Below are positions 53,722 through 62,410 of a stretch of DNA of 64,000 nt, piece after piece. The notes beneath the pieces are model-generated. The model was not told the DNA's origin. It did no database searches and was given only the letters and a program-made list of their open reading frames with translations. The translations under genes and the position numbers were made by a program. Source of the stretch: an uncultured Dermabacter sp. (lineage in GTDB: Bacteria > Actinomycetota > Actinomycetes > Actinomycetales > Dermabacteraceae); the NCBI GenBank assembly GCA_947252755.1, contig CAMXWV010000005.1, positions 62,001 through 126,000 on the forward strand, written 5' to 3'. Positions within the stretch are counted from its first letter, which is position 1; each line of letters opens with the position of its first letter.

Positions 53722-54864
53722 TCAGAACTCGTCGGACGTGTTGTCCCGGTCCGCGGTTTCCGGTGCATGAGCGCGCTCGCCGGTGGTCTGCCCCGCGAAA
53801 TGACCCTTGTACTGGTCCTGGTTGTGGTGCAGCGCCTGCAGGCGGATATCTCGGCCTTCAGCGATCACCGCATCCCGCTTCTTCTGCGCCTTGGTGGGGG
53901 TGTCCTTACCGCGCAGGGTGAGGGCGTACTCCTTTTCGGAGGCGCGACCCACCACAAGCTCCTTCGCCCGCTCGTACTCGGAATCGAAGATGCCGCCCAT
54001 GACCATCACGATATTCATCACCCACAGGGCGAACAGCACGGCCATCACACCGCCGATCGCGCCATAGCTGGAGTAGCTGGCCACAGTGGACATGTAGATC
54101 GCCACAGCAACGGCCGCCACGATGATGCCGATCACTGCGAAGATGCCGCCCGGAGAGATGGGGCGGTAGGGACGCTTGAGATTGGGGGTGGCCCAGTACA
54201 GAAGGGACAGCAGCGCGAACAGGATCACCAGGATCACCGGCCACTTCACCCAGGCCCAGATCGGCATGAAGGTGCCTGAGAGGAAGGCGAGCGGACCGGA
54301 CAGGCCGGCGGCCGTGAAGATCGGATCGGCCACCGCATCAAGCATGGTCTGGGTGAGCAGCAGGGACAGCAGCACCACCACGATGCCCACCACGAGCACT
54401 GCTGTGGTCACGTACATCGAGAGGTTGAAGCTGACCGGGCCGCGGGTCTCCGGCACGTTGTACACGGTGTTGGAGGCGCGCGAGAACGCCTTCACATAGG
54501 CCGACGCGGACCACAAAGCGATCGCCACACCGATGATCAGTGCGATCGTGCCGCCGGTGGAGGAGCCGAGCAGGCTGTCCAGTGTGGAATCCACGGCGCT
54601 GTCCACACCGTCGACCCCGGATCGCTGGATGACCTCCTTCAGCTTGTCAGCGATCTGATCCTGGAAATCCTGCAGCACGAGCGCCGCCAGCGAGAACACC
54701 GCGAGCAGGGTGGGGGCGATGGCAAGCACAGTGAAATAGGTGAGCTGTGCGGCGAGATCCGTGCCCTTGTACCAGGAGAACTCACTGAGCGTGCGCTTGA
54801 GCACGTACTTCCATTCGGTTCCGGTGAGCTTGACCTTCGGCTTGTCTTTGCTGGCGCGGGCCAT
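53722..54864 (-). CDS. YihY/BrkB family membrane protein
   Basis: A 380-residue polytopic protein: a basic N-terminus, then SWYKGTDLAAQLTYFTVLAI (first helix), IGVAIALWSASAYVKAFSRA and five further helices, ending in a hydrophilic tail of about 90 residues rich in Lys, Glu and Gln. It matches the YihY/BrkB family, which was once called RNase BN; the true function is unknown. ATG 54864 has GGAG about 9 bases upstream. Confidence 0.88.
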   Translation of the reverse strand: MARASKDKPKVKLTGTEWKYVLKRTLSEFSWYKGTDLAAQLTYFTVLAIAPTLLAVFSLAALVLQDFQDQIADKLKEVIQRSGVDGVDSAVDSTLDSLLGSSTGGTIALIIGVAIALWSASAYVKAFSRASNTVYNVPETRGPVSFNLSMYVTTAVLVVGIVVVLLSLLLTQTMLDAVADPIFTAAGLSGPLAFLSGTFMPIWAWVKWPVILVILFALLSLLYWATPNLKRPYRPISPGGIFAVIGIIVAAVAVAIYMSTVASYSSYGAIGGVMAVLFALWVMNIVMVMGGIFDSEYERAKELVVGRASEKEYALTLRGKDTPTKAQKKRDAVIAEGRDIRLQALHHNQDQYKGHFAGQTTGERAHAPETADRDNTSDEF

Positions 54865-54982
54865 AACGGCTCCTTCGATGCGGGGGAGGGGTAGCCGTCA
54901 TGCTACCCGCAGGGTGCCGCCGAGTTCACTGAGCGTCCGGTCTGCGTGGGGTAGGGCCTGTGATGGTGGGTCGCCGACCGCG

Positions 54983-54991
54983 TTATCCACA
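54983..54991 (+). promoter_or_regulatory. DnaA-box-like site upstream of tadA
   Basis: A perfect TTATCCACA lies 85 bases before the tadA start, in the 211-base gap between yihY and tadA. Confidence 0.4.
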
Positions 54992-55075
54992 AACACGGGA
55001 ACCGAGCCCATCAGGGAAGGATCCGTGCTTACCTAGAGGGGCATGGTTCGCCATCATCGCTGAAGGGGGGCGCCT

Positions 55076-56302
55076 GTGGCAGTGGACGCACTCGACCTGA
55101 TCGAGTCGGAATCCCGCGAGCGGATGCGCGCTCTCGGCGTGCAGAGCGGTGCGCACAGCGTGGAGTCCCTGGTGCGGGATGTGCTCATCGACTACGAGAG
55201 CCGAGCATCCCGCGGTGAGGTTCCGGTGCTGCGGGACCCGGATTCCGCGGTTGAGAATGTGACCGCCCGGATCGGCGGATTCGGGGAGCTGCAGCCCCTG
55301 CTCGATGACCCAACCGTTGAGGAGATCTGGATCAACTCACCGTCGGAGGTGTTCATCAGCCGCGGCGGAGTATCCGAGCTGACCCCGATCGTGCTCACCG
55401 AAGCTCATGTACGGGGCCTGGTCGAGCGGATGCTCGCCTCCTCCGGACGGCGGATCGACCTGTCCACGCCATTCGTCGATGCGCTGCTGCCCGACGGCTC
55501 CAGGCTTCACGCGGTGATTCCACAGGTCACCCGCAGCAGCATCGCGGTGAACATCCGCAAGTTCATCGCCCGCGCCCATTCACTGCCGGATCTGGTATCC
55601 CTCGGATCTCTGACCGAGCAGGCGGCGTCCTTCCTTCATGCCGCGGTCCGCTCCGGACTGAACGTGCTCGTCTCCGGCAGCACCGGCAGTGGGAAGACCA
55701 CTCTGCTGAACTGTCTGGGCGCCTCCTGCGGTCCACGTGAACGGATCATCACCATTGAAGAGGTGTTCGAACTGAACATCCGTGCTCGGGACGTGGTGTC
55801 GATGCAGACCCGGCAGGCGAGCCTGGAGGGAACCGGCGAGATCACCATGCGCCGCCTGGTCAAAGAGACGCTGCGGATGCGCCCCAGCCGAATCATCGTG
55901 GGTGAAGTCCGTGAAGCCGAAGCACTGGACATGCTGATCGCCCTGAACTCCGGCCTTGCCGGTATGGCCACCGTCCATGCGAACTCAGCCCGGGACGCGA
56001 TCTCCAAACTGTGCATTCTCCCGCTGCTGGCGGGGGAGAACGTCACGAGCCAGTTCGTTGTGCCCACTGTGGCGTCCGCACTGGACATCATCGTCCATCT
56101 CGATCACCTCCCCGATGGCCGCCGACGCGTCCGGGAGATCGCAGCGGTGCCGGGCCGCGTGGAGAACGGTGCGGTTGAGCTGGAGATGCTGTTCAGCGTT
56201 CAGCATGGCCGCCTTGTCAGGGAGGATGGGTACCCGCCGCATCGCGAACGCTTCGCTCAGGCTGGATTCGCCCTTTCCGAGCTGCTCGGGCGGACGCCAT
56301 GA
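55076..56302 (+). CDS. tadA: TadA/CpaF secretion ATPase
   Basis: A 408-residue secretion NTPase: N-terminal domain with EEIWINSPSEVFISRGG, Walker A GSTGSGKTTLLN (near 201), ITIEEVFELNI (Asp/Glu box), LRMRPSRIIVGEVREAEALD (Walker B region) and MATVHANSARDAI (His box). It powers assembly of the Tad/Flp pilus on the cytoplasmic face. GTG 55076 follows a purine-rich GAAGGGGGG. It overlaps tadB by 4 bases. Confidence 0.93.
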   Translation: MAVDALDLIESESRERMRALGVQSGAHSVESLVRDVLIDYESRASRGEVPVLRDPDSAVENVTARIGGFGELQPLLDDPTVEEIWINSPSEVFISRGGVSELTPIVLTEAHVRGLVERMLASSGRRIDLSTPFVDALLPDGSRLHAVIPQVTRSSIAVNIRKFIARAHSLPDLVSLGSLTEQAASFLHAAVRSGLNVLVSGSTGSGKTTLLNCLGASCGPRERIITIEEVFELNIRARDVVSMQTRQASLEGTGEITMRRLVKETLRMRPSRIIVGEVREAEALDMLIALNSGLAGMATVHANSARDAISKLCILPLLAGENVTSQFVVPTVASALDIIVHLDHLPDGRRRVREIAAVPGRVENGAVELEMLFSVQHGRLVREDGYPPHRERFAQAGFALSELLGRTP

Positions 56303-57168
56303 CAGTCGGCATTGTGCTCGGTGCGCTGTTCGGGGCCGGCGCCCTGCTCGTCTTCATGTCCACATGGATCGAGGACGAAGCGCCCCGCCCAGCACGACGA
56401 TCTCAGCGCTGGAAGCGCGTTGATGATGACCTTGTGCGGATCGGACTCCCGCGCCTGCGCGCCGCGCACATGGTTGCGGTGTCTGTTGTGGCCGGTCTCA
56501 TCGCCATGATTCTGTGCATCGGTCTGACGGGCGCGCTGGTCCCCGCCGCGGCAGCGGGCGGCTTCGCGGCCTGGGCGCCCTGGGCACTGCTGTCCCTGCT
56601 CGCGGGGCGCCGCCGAGAATCGCTGCGCGCCGTGTGGCCGGACGTCATCGACCATGTGAACTCTGCTGTGCGCGCCGGCCTCTCGCTCCCGGAAGCGCTG
56701 TCACAGCTGGCAGAGCACGGCCCCGAACCGCTGCGTGATGTGTTCGCGGAGTTCGGCAAGGACTATCAGACCACCGGCGACTTCGGCCACTGTCTGGACC
56801 GATTGAAGGAACGGGTCTCCGACCCGGTCTGCGATCGGATCGTTGAAGCACTGCGCATCACGCGTGACGTTGGCGGAAGCGACCTCGGCACCCTGCTGCG
56901 CACACTGGCACGGTTCCTGCGTGATGATGCCCGCGTCCGCTCCGAACTCGAAGCCAGGCAGTCCTGGACTGTCAACGGCGCCCGGCTGGCTCTCATCGCG
57001 CCCTGGGCAGTGCTCGGCATGATGGTGCTGCGCCCCGAAGCCGCGAAGGCCTATGACACGCCCCAGGGCGCTCTGCTGGTCGGCGTCGGCGCGATCGTGT
57101 CGATTGTGGCGTACCGAGCCATGATCCGAATCGGACGGCTCCCACAGGATGAGCGGGTGATGGCATGA
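56299..57168 (+). CDS. tadB: TadB-like inner membrane pilus platform protein
   Basis: A 289-residue T2SSF-domain protein: helices near residues 1-20, 55-75 and 80-98, a cytoplasmic stretch with VRAGLSLPEALSQLAEHGPE and RITRDVGGSDLGTLLRTLAR, and C-terminal helices. It forms the membrane platform with TadC above the TadA ATPase. It starts within the tadA stop (ATGA) and overlaps tadC by 4 bases. Confidence 0.88.
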   Translation: MTVGIVLGALFGAGALLVFMSTWIEDEAPRPARRSQRWKRVDDDLVRIGLPRLRAAHMVAVSVVAGLIAMILCIGLTGALVPAAAAGGFAAWAPWALLSLLAGRRRESLRAVWPDVIDHVNSAVRAGLSLPEALSQLAEHGPEPLRDVFAEFGKDYQTTGDFGHCLDRLKERVSDPVCDRIVEALRITRDVGGSDLGTLLRTLARFLRDDARVRSELEARQSWTVNGARLALIAPWAVLGMMVLRPEAAKAYDTPQGALLVGVGAIVSIVAYRAMIRIGRLPQDERVMA

Positions 57169-58097
57169 CCCTCCTCACCGGCCTTATCCTCGGCACCGCA
57201 TTCGGCACCGGACTGCTGCTGATCGTGCTCGACTCTCCGCGCTGGCGCCGCCGCCCTGTTCACCAGCGGATCGACCCGTACGTGCGGCGCGGCGGCTCCG
57301 GGTCCCTGTTCGCCGCCTACGAACAGGTGCTGTCCGGACACCCGTTCCTGCGGCGCAATATCCTCCCGACGGTGCGCGCCGTCGTGGGCACAGCAGCTCG
57401 GCTGCTGGGCTCCCGAGAGGAGATTGCCCAGCGTCTTGAGCTCGCGGGTCGGCCCGGCACCGTCGACTCCTTCCGCGCTGAACAGGCGCTGTGGGCAGGC
57501 GCCGGCTTCCTCGCCTCCCTGGTCTTCGCCGGTGCGCTGATCGCCGGGCGCGGGGTTGCAGTGCCGCCGCTGCTGCTGCTCATCGCGATCAGCACCGTTG
57601 TGGGTGCGCTTGCCAGGGATCGCTGGCTCACCCAGCAGATCCAGCGCCGCGCCAAACAGCTCGCCCGCGAATTCCCGGCTATGGCTGATCTGCTGGCGCT
57701 CGCGGTGGCCGCAGGCGAAGGCACCGTGGCTGCTATTGAACGTGTTGCCCGCACCTCCTCGGGACCGCTCGCACAGGAGATGGGCCGAACAGTTGCAGAC
57801 GTGCGGGCCGGTGCCACCATCCATGAGGCCCTTGACCGGCTTGGCCGCCGCACCCCGCTGGAGTTCATGTCCCGCTTCACGGACAGCATCTCCGTCGCCA
57901 TCGAGCGCGGCACGCCGCTGGTGGATGTGCTGCGCGCTCAGGCCCAGGATGCCCGAGACATCTCCAAACGCGCCCTGATGGAGACCGCCGGTCAGCGTGA
58001 GATCTGGATGCTGATGCCAGTGGTCTTCCTGCTTATGCCGCTTGTCATCGTATTTGCCATCTTCCCGGGACTCTCCGTCCTCTCCATCAGTTTGTGA
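57165..58097 (+). CDS. tadC: TadC-like inner membrane pilus platform protein
   Basis: A 310-residue second T2SSF-domain protein: N-terminal helix (GLILGTAFGTGLLLIVL), FPAMADLLALAVAAGEGTVA, GATIHEALDRLGRRTPLEFM, DISKRALMETAGQREIWMLM and a final helix. The partner of TadB. It overlaps tadB by 4 bases; the pilin-like gene begins 45 bases downstream. Confidence 0.88.
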   Translation: MTLLTGLILGTAFGTGLLLIVLDSPRWRRRPVHQRIDPYVRRGGSGSLFAAYEQVLSGHPFLRRNILPTVRAVVGTAARLLGSREEIAQRLELAGRPGTVDSFRAEQALWAGAGFLASLVFAGALIAGRGVAVPPLLLLIAISTVVGALARDRWLTQQIQRRAKQLAREFPAMADLLALAVAAGEGTVAAIERVARTSSGPLAQEMGRTVADVRAGATIHEALDRLGRRTPLEFMSRFTDSISVAIERGTPLVDVLRAQAQDARDISKRALMETAGQREIWMLMPVVFLLMPLVIVFAIFPGLSVLSISL

Positions 58098-58142
58098 CCC
58101 CCTCTCGGCGCACCAGCGCCGACCACCGAAAGGAAACAGCCC

Positions 58143-58361
58143 ATGCACTCGATCCGTGACCGCGCCCAGCGCCGCACCCTCAGCCTGCAGCACCGCCTGC
58201 GCACCGCTCTGGAACGCCTTGCCTCCGAGGAGCGCGGAGACGTTCCCGGCTGGGTGCTCATCACTTTGATGACCGCGGGAATCGTGGTGGCCCTGTGGGC
58301 AGTGGCAAGCGACGCGCTCGTTGGCCTCTTCACCCAAGCCATCGACCAGTTCTCGAAGTGA
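58143..58361 (+). CDS. flp: Flp-type prepilin-like protein
   Basis: A 72-residue protein: basic N-terminus, then ERGDVPGWVLITLMTAGIVV, where the hydrophobic segment follows a Gly that could be the prepilin cleavage point, and a short tail. Size and position after tadC fit the pilin subunit; the leader is longer than in classical Flp pilins. ATG 58143 follows GAAAGGAAAC. No TadV prepilin peptidase is in the window. Confidence 0.7.
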   Translation: MHSIRDRAQRRTLSLQHRLRTALERLASEERGDVPGWVLITLMTAGIVVALWAVASDALVGLFTQAIDQFSK

Positions 58362-58456
58362 CCTGGGAACAGACGTGAGCCTGAGCGCAGAAGCGATCTG
58401 ACCCAGTGGGCCAGCAGGCTGCGCCGCAGCGGCGAGAGCGGACCGCGGCGCCTTTG

Positions 58457-58846
58457 ATGAAGCGCGTTGCCGCCTGCCTGCGTGACGAGCGCGGCAGTGC
58501 GGTGGCCGAGTTCCCCATGATCTCGGTGCTGATCGTCGGCCTCGCCCTGACGCTCTGTCAGATCGCACTGTTCATCTATGTGCGCAACGGGCTCACGGAC
58601 GCTGCTGTTCAGGCAGCCCACCACGGAGCGCTCTACGGCAATACCGCGGCCGATGGGTGCGACCGCGCTGAAGCGATCACGAGCAGCCGGTTTGCCGGCC
58701 AGCTGAATGCGTCGGTGACCTGCGGCACCGCGCCTGACGGGCGGGTGGAGGTGACGATCACGGCTGATCTTCCGTTGATCGGCTTCCTGGGGCCATCGGC
58801 CGGGCTCGTGGTGGACGGGCATGCAATCAAGGAGGACTCGCTGTGA
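58457..58846 (+). CDS. TadE-like minor pilin
   Basis: A 129-residue protein: CLRDERGSAVAEFPMISVLI is the typical TadE N-terminus with the acidic Glu at +5 of the helix, followed by a beta-rich extracellular domain with two cysteines in CDRAEAITS and VTCGTAP. TadE/TadF are pseudopilins needed for pilus assembly. Neither possible start (ATG 58457 or GTG 58406) has a good Shine-Dalgarno; I chose 58457 for its family-like N-terminus. It overlaps the next gene by 4 bases. Confidence 0.72.
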   Translation: MKRVAACLRDERGSAVAEFPMISVLIVGLALTLCQIALFIYVRNGLTDAAVQAAHHGALYGNTAADGCDRAEAITSSRFAGQLNASVTCGTAPDGRVEVTITADLPLIGFLGPSAGLVVDGHAIKEDSL

Positions 58847-59313
58847 GCAGACTGCGAAGTGCCTGCAGTGCCCTTCGGGCGCGGACAGCCGATGAGAACG
58901 GCAATGCGATCGTGGAGTTCGTGGGCCTGTCCGTGGTGCTGCTGATCCCGCTTGCCTATTTGGTGCTGTGGCTCGGCGCCGTGCAGAACGCGTCGTACGC
59001 GGCAACGGCAGCGGCAGCCCAAAGCGCCCGGATAGTTGCCGTGCACGGCGGGGGAGCGGACGGCGAATCCCGACTGAACGCTGCCGTCACCTCCCTCGCC
59101 GAGGATTACAGCGTGCAGCTCAGCCGCAGCAGCGTGAGGATCAGCTGTTCGGAAGCGAACTGCGAAGAGCCGAGCGGAACGGTCCGAGCTGATGTGAGCA
59201 TCCCGGTGCCGCTGCCGGGACTGGGAACGGTTGGGCTTGGCCAGGCGCCGGTCACGGTGAGCGCCACCCACGTGTACCCGATCGATCCGCACGCTGAGCA
59301 GGGGCGCCGATAA
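58843..59313 (+). CDS. TadE/TadF-like pseudopilin
   Basis: A 156-residue protein: DENGNAIVEFVGLSVVLLIP with the conserved Glu, a membrane helix and an extracellular domain with a Cys pair (ISCSEANCEEPSG). GTG start at 58843 inside the upstream stop; the stop overlaps the next start by one base (TAATG). It is probably the TadF counterpart. Confidence 0.7.
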   Translation: MSRLRSACSALRARTADENGNAIVEFVGLSVVLLIPLAYLVLWLGAVQNASYAATAAAAQSARIVAVHGGGADGESRLNAAVTSLAEDYSVQLSRSSVRISCSEANCEEPSGTVRADVSIPVPLPGLGTVGLGQAPVTVSATHVYPIDPHAEQGRR

Positions 59314-59756
59314 TGGGGCGCCTGCGCAGCGATGACGGCAACACCAGTGTGCTCACCATCGGCTTCATGGTGGTGATCCTGATGATCATCGGCTTCGGAA
59401 CAGCCCTGACCGCGGTGGAGCTTGACCGCAACCGGCTGCAGCTGGTGGCCGATGGTGCCGCGCTTGCCGGCGCCGGCACCGTGTCCGATTCCGCTGCTGA
59501 CTACGGAGCAGCGAGCGGCGCGCCTCGGGTGAGCACCCGCTCAGCTGAGACGGCAGCCCGCGAGTTCGTGTCCGGTCATCCTGACCTCAGCGGCCGCCTC
59601 AGCCGAGTCACCATCACCGATGTGCGCGTGGATCCGGATGGCACAGTTCACGTGGACCTGCGGGCCGCCACCTCACCACCGCTGATCGGCTGGGTGAGCT
59701 CAGCGCTGAACCGCCCGGTGACGATCTCAGTCAGCTCCAGCAGCCGCGCCTTCTGA
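59313..59756 (+). CDS. TadG-like pilus protein, short form
   Basis: A 147-residue protein starting MGRLRSDDGNTSVLTIGFMV, with one helix and then ELDRNRLQLVADGAALAGAG, the Tad_N/TadG pattern. Gram-negative TadG has a large von Willebrand domain, which is absent. It is the last gene of the tadABC-flp run; prfB begins 101 bases later. Confidence 0.75.
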   Translation: MGRLRSDDGNTSVLTIGFMVVILMIIGFGTALTAVELDRNRLQLVADGAALAGAGTVSDSAADYGAASGAPRVSTRSAETAAREFVSGHPDLSGRLSRVTITDVRVDPDGTVHVDLRAATSPPLIGWVSSALNRPVTISVSSSSRAF

Positions 59757-59844
59757 TCGCCTCCGGCGAGTCATCTGAGCACTGCCGGGGGAGCGGTCGG
59801 CCACAGCCGTTGAGGCATCCGGCGGTCATGCACATGCCCTGCCG

Positions 59845-59850
59845 TAGACT
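59845..59850 (+). promoter_or_regulatory. Leaderless -10 element of prfB
   Basis: TAGACT lies 6 bases before the GTG at 59857, and no Shine-Dalgarno is present. Confidence 0.6.
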
Positions 59851-59856
59851 GGCCGA

Positions 59857-60969
59857 GTGAGTGTTGACTTTTCTGCTGAGATTCCTGCCCTGCGCCACAC
59901 CCTGGCCTCCATTGAGAAGGTCACGGATATGGAGGCGCTGAATGCGCGCATTGAGGAGCTGGAGAAGCAGGCGGGAGCCCCGGACCTGTGGGATGACCCA
60001 GAGGCGGCTCAGCAGGTCACCAGTCAGCTGTCCCACGCCCAGGCTGAGCGCCGCCGCATCGGCGAACTCGAATCCCGCATCGATGATCTTGAAGTGCTGG
60101 TGGAGCTGGCGGAGGAGATGGATGATACGGACTCCCGTGTAGAAGCGGACAAGGAGTTCACCGCGATCCGCAAAGCGCTGGACGAGCTCGAAGTGCGCAC
60201 CCTGCTCAGCGGTGAGTACGACAAGCGCAGCGCCGTGGTGACGATCCGCGCTGGCGCCGGCGGTGTGGACGCCGCTGACTTTGCGGAGATGCTGCTGCGC
60301 ATGTACCTGCGCTGGGCTGAGCGCAAGGGATATGCCACCAAGGTGATGGACACCGCGTATGCCGAAGAAGCCGGTCTGAAGTCCGTCACCTTCGAAGTGA
60401 ACGCCCCCTACGCCTACGGCACCCTGTCCGTGGAGGGAGGAACCCACCGTCTGGTGCGGATCTCCCCGTTCGATAACCAGGGTCGCCGCCAAACCTCCTT
60501 CGCCGCGGTGGAAGTGATCCCGCTGATCGAATCCACCGACTCGATCGAGATCCCGGAGAATGAACTGAAGATCGACGTGTTCCGCTCTTCCGGGCCCGGC
60601 GGTCAGAGCGTGAACACCACGGACTCAGCGGTGCGCATGACCCACCTGCCCACCGGCATCGTGGTGTCCATGCAGGATGAGAAGTCCCAGATCCAGAACC
60701 GTGCAGCGGCGCTGCGCGTGATGCAGTCCCGCCTGCTGCTGCTCAAGAAGCAGGAAGAGGACGCTAAGCGCAAGGAGCTCGCCGGGGACGTCAAAGCCTC
60801 CTGGGGTGACCAGATGCGCTCGTACGTGCTGAACCCGTACCAGATGGTGAAGGACCTGCGCACCGAACACTCCGAGGGCAACCCGCAGGCCGTGTTCGAT
60901 GGTGAGATCGATGACTTTATCGAAAGCGGCATCCGCTGGCGGGTGGGACAGACCCGCGACCAGGACTGA
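59857..60969 (+). CDS. prfB: Peptide chain release factor 2
   Basis: A 370-residue class I release factor. The tripeptide SPF at 203-205 identifies RF2 (UGA/UAA recognition) and GGQ at 248-250 triggers peptidyl-tRNA hydrolysis. The reading frame is open throughout, so it lacks the programmed +1 frameshift that regulates E. coli prfB, as is usual in actinobacteria. The GTG start appears leaderless. It precedes ftsEX, a common actinobacterial order. Confidence 0.97.
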   Translation: MSVDFSAEIPALRHTLASIEKVTDMEALNARIEELEKQAGAPDLWDDPEAAQQVTSQLSHAQAERRRIGELESRIDDLEVLVELAEEMDDTDSRVEADKEFTAIRKALDELEVRTLLSGEYDKRSAVVTIRAGAGGVDAADFAEMLLRMYLRWAERKGYATKVMDTAYAEEAGLKSVTFEVNAPYAYGTLSVEGGTHRLVRISPFDNQGRRQTSFAAVEVIPLIESTDSIEIPENELKIDVFRSSGPGGQSVNTTDSAVRMTHLPTGIVVSMQDEKSQIQNRAAALRVMQSRLLLLKKQEEDAKRKELAGDVKASWGDQMRSYVLNPYQMVKDLRTEHSEGNPQAVFDGEIDDFIESGIRWRVGQTRDQD

Positions 60970-61081
60970 CACCGACAGCCGGGGTGCGTTCCGCCCGATG
61001 CCGGCTCCCCACCAAACCGCTGCTGGCGAAGTTTTGCCGACTCGCGGCGTGTTGCTCGAGGCTCCCCGGCGGCTGGCTCGC

Positions 61082-61087
61082 TAGTCT
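61082..61087 (+). promoter_or_regulatory. Candidate -10 element for ftsE
   Basis: TAGTCT, 33 bases before the ftsE GTG; the resulting leader would contain GAAAAGGAC as a Shine-Dalgarno. No matching -35. Confidence 0.4.
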
Positions 61088-61120
61088 CGAAGCACTTCCC
61101 CACCACTGAAAAGGACGCCA

Positions 61121-62410
61121 GTGATCCGCTTCGACAGCGTCACCAAGACCTACCAGCGCGGCAGCGCGCCCGCTCTCGACGATCTGACGATTGAGTTCGA
61201 GCGCGGCGAATTTGCGTTCCTTGTGGGCGCGTCGGGCTCCGGCAAGTCCACCATGCTGCGCCTGATCCTCAAAGAGACCTCCCCAACCGCGGGCCGCATC
61301 TTCGTGGCAGGCAAGGACCTGTCCCGCACCCCCTCCTGGAAGGTGCCGGCACTGCGCCGGGACATCGGCATGGTGTTCCAGGACTTCCGACTCCTGCCCA
61401 CCAAGACCGCGTACCAGAACATCGAGTTTGCGCTGCATGTGATCGGCACGCCGCGTGCCGCAACCCGCCGGCTTGTGCCGGAGACGCTGGAGATGGTGGG
61501 CCTTGCGGACAAGGGCAAACGCCTGCCGCATGAGCTGTCCGGCGGTGAGCAGCAACGTGTAGCGATCGCCCGTGCCTACGTGAACCGCCCCCGCATCCTC
61601 CTGGCCGACGAGCCCACCGGCAACCTGGACCCCTCCACTGCGGAGGGCATCATGGACCTGCTCGACCGGATCAACGCGGACGGCACCACCGTGCTCATGG
61701 CCACGCATGATGAGAAGGCCGTGAACCGCATGGGACGGCGAGTGGTGGAGCTGATCGGCGGCGTGGTGGTGCGTGACGAAGCCGAAGGCGGCTACCGCTC
61801 TTCCGAGGCTGTCAACGACCTGGGCGAGCCCGTGGAGGCTGATGATCCCGACGCGGTCTCGGCGGCACCGAGCCCCAGTAAGGAGCCGGCTGAGCGTGTT
61901 GAAGAGCCGGCCGAGCTGGTGACAGCGCCGGTTGATCAGGCTGCAGCACCGGGAGAGGAAGCTGCAGAGCCGAAAGAAGAGTCGGCTGAGCAAGGGGCGC
62001 CAGCGGATGAGCGTGAGCAGGCCCCGTCCGGTGAATCATCTGCTCAGCCGGGGGAGTCCGCAGCGAACGAACCGGCTGTTGATGCGCCGTTTCGGCTTGA
62101 CCTGGACCGCCACCGCCGCCTTGACGGCGTGAACCCCGTGCGCCCGCAGGTGTTCCGCAGCAGCGCGAAGCCGCCTCGCCGGGCCGATGATCCGCCGGCT
62201 GTTCAGCATGATGATCCACAGCCGCCGGTGGGACCAGACCTGTTTGCGCCCGCCTCCGCCATTGGTGCTGAGGACGCAGCCGAGCCGGACTCGAGCTTTG
62301 ATGACCGGCCGAGCGGAAAGCGCGCGTTCTTCCCCGAATCCCGCGCTCAAGTGGGGGACGTGGATACCGCGTGGGATGACCTCGACTTCGGGGAGAGCGA
62401 TCACCGATGA
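61121..62410 (+). CDS. ftsE: FtsE cell-division ABC ATPase with a long acidic C-terminal tail
   Basis: A 429-residue protein. Residues 1 to about 222 are a normal FtsE (Walker A GASGSGKST at 36-44, LSGGEQQRVAIARAYVNRP, ILLADEPTGNLDPS). The remaining 200 or so residues are a Pro/Ala/Glu-rich, probably disordered extension ending DVDTAWDDLDFGES; typical FtsE is about 220-230 residues. FtsE with FtsX controls cell-wall hydrolases at the septum. GTG start with GAAAAGGA; it overlaps ftsX by 4 bases. Confidence 0.93.
   Translation: MIRFDSVTKTYQRGSAPALDDLTIEFERGEFAFLVGASGSGKSTMLRLILKETSPTAGRIFVAGKDLSRTPSWKVPALRRDIGMVFQDFRLLPTKTAYQNIEFALHVIGTPRAATRRLVPETLEMVGLADKGKRLPHELSGGEQQRVAIARAYVNRPRILLADEPTGNLDPSTAEGIMDLLDRINADGTTVLMATHDEKAVNRMGRRVVELIGGVVVRDEAEGGYRSSEAVNDLGEPVEADDPDAVSAAPSPSKEPAERVEEPAELVTAPVDQAAAPGEEAAEPKEESAEQGAPADEREQAPSGESSAQPGESAANEPAVDAPFRLDLDRHRRLDGVNPVRPQVFRSSAKPPRRADDPPAVQHDDPQPPVGPDLFAPASAIGAEDAAEPDSSFDDRPSGKRAFFPESRAQVGDVDTAWDDLDFGESDHR

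Noticed and set aside
59857..60969. Programmed frameshift in prfB
   Set aside because: The frame is continuous from GTG to the end with both SPF and GGQ; there is no internal TGA near codon 26.
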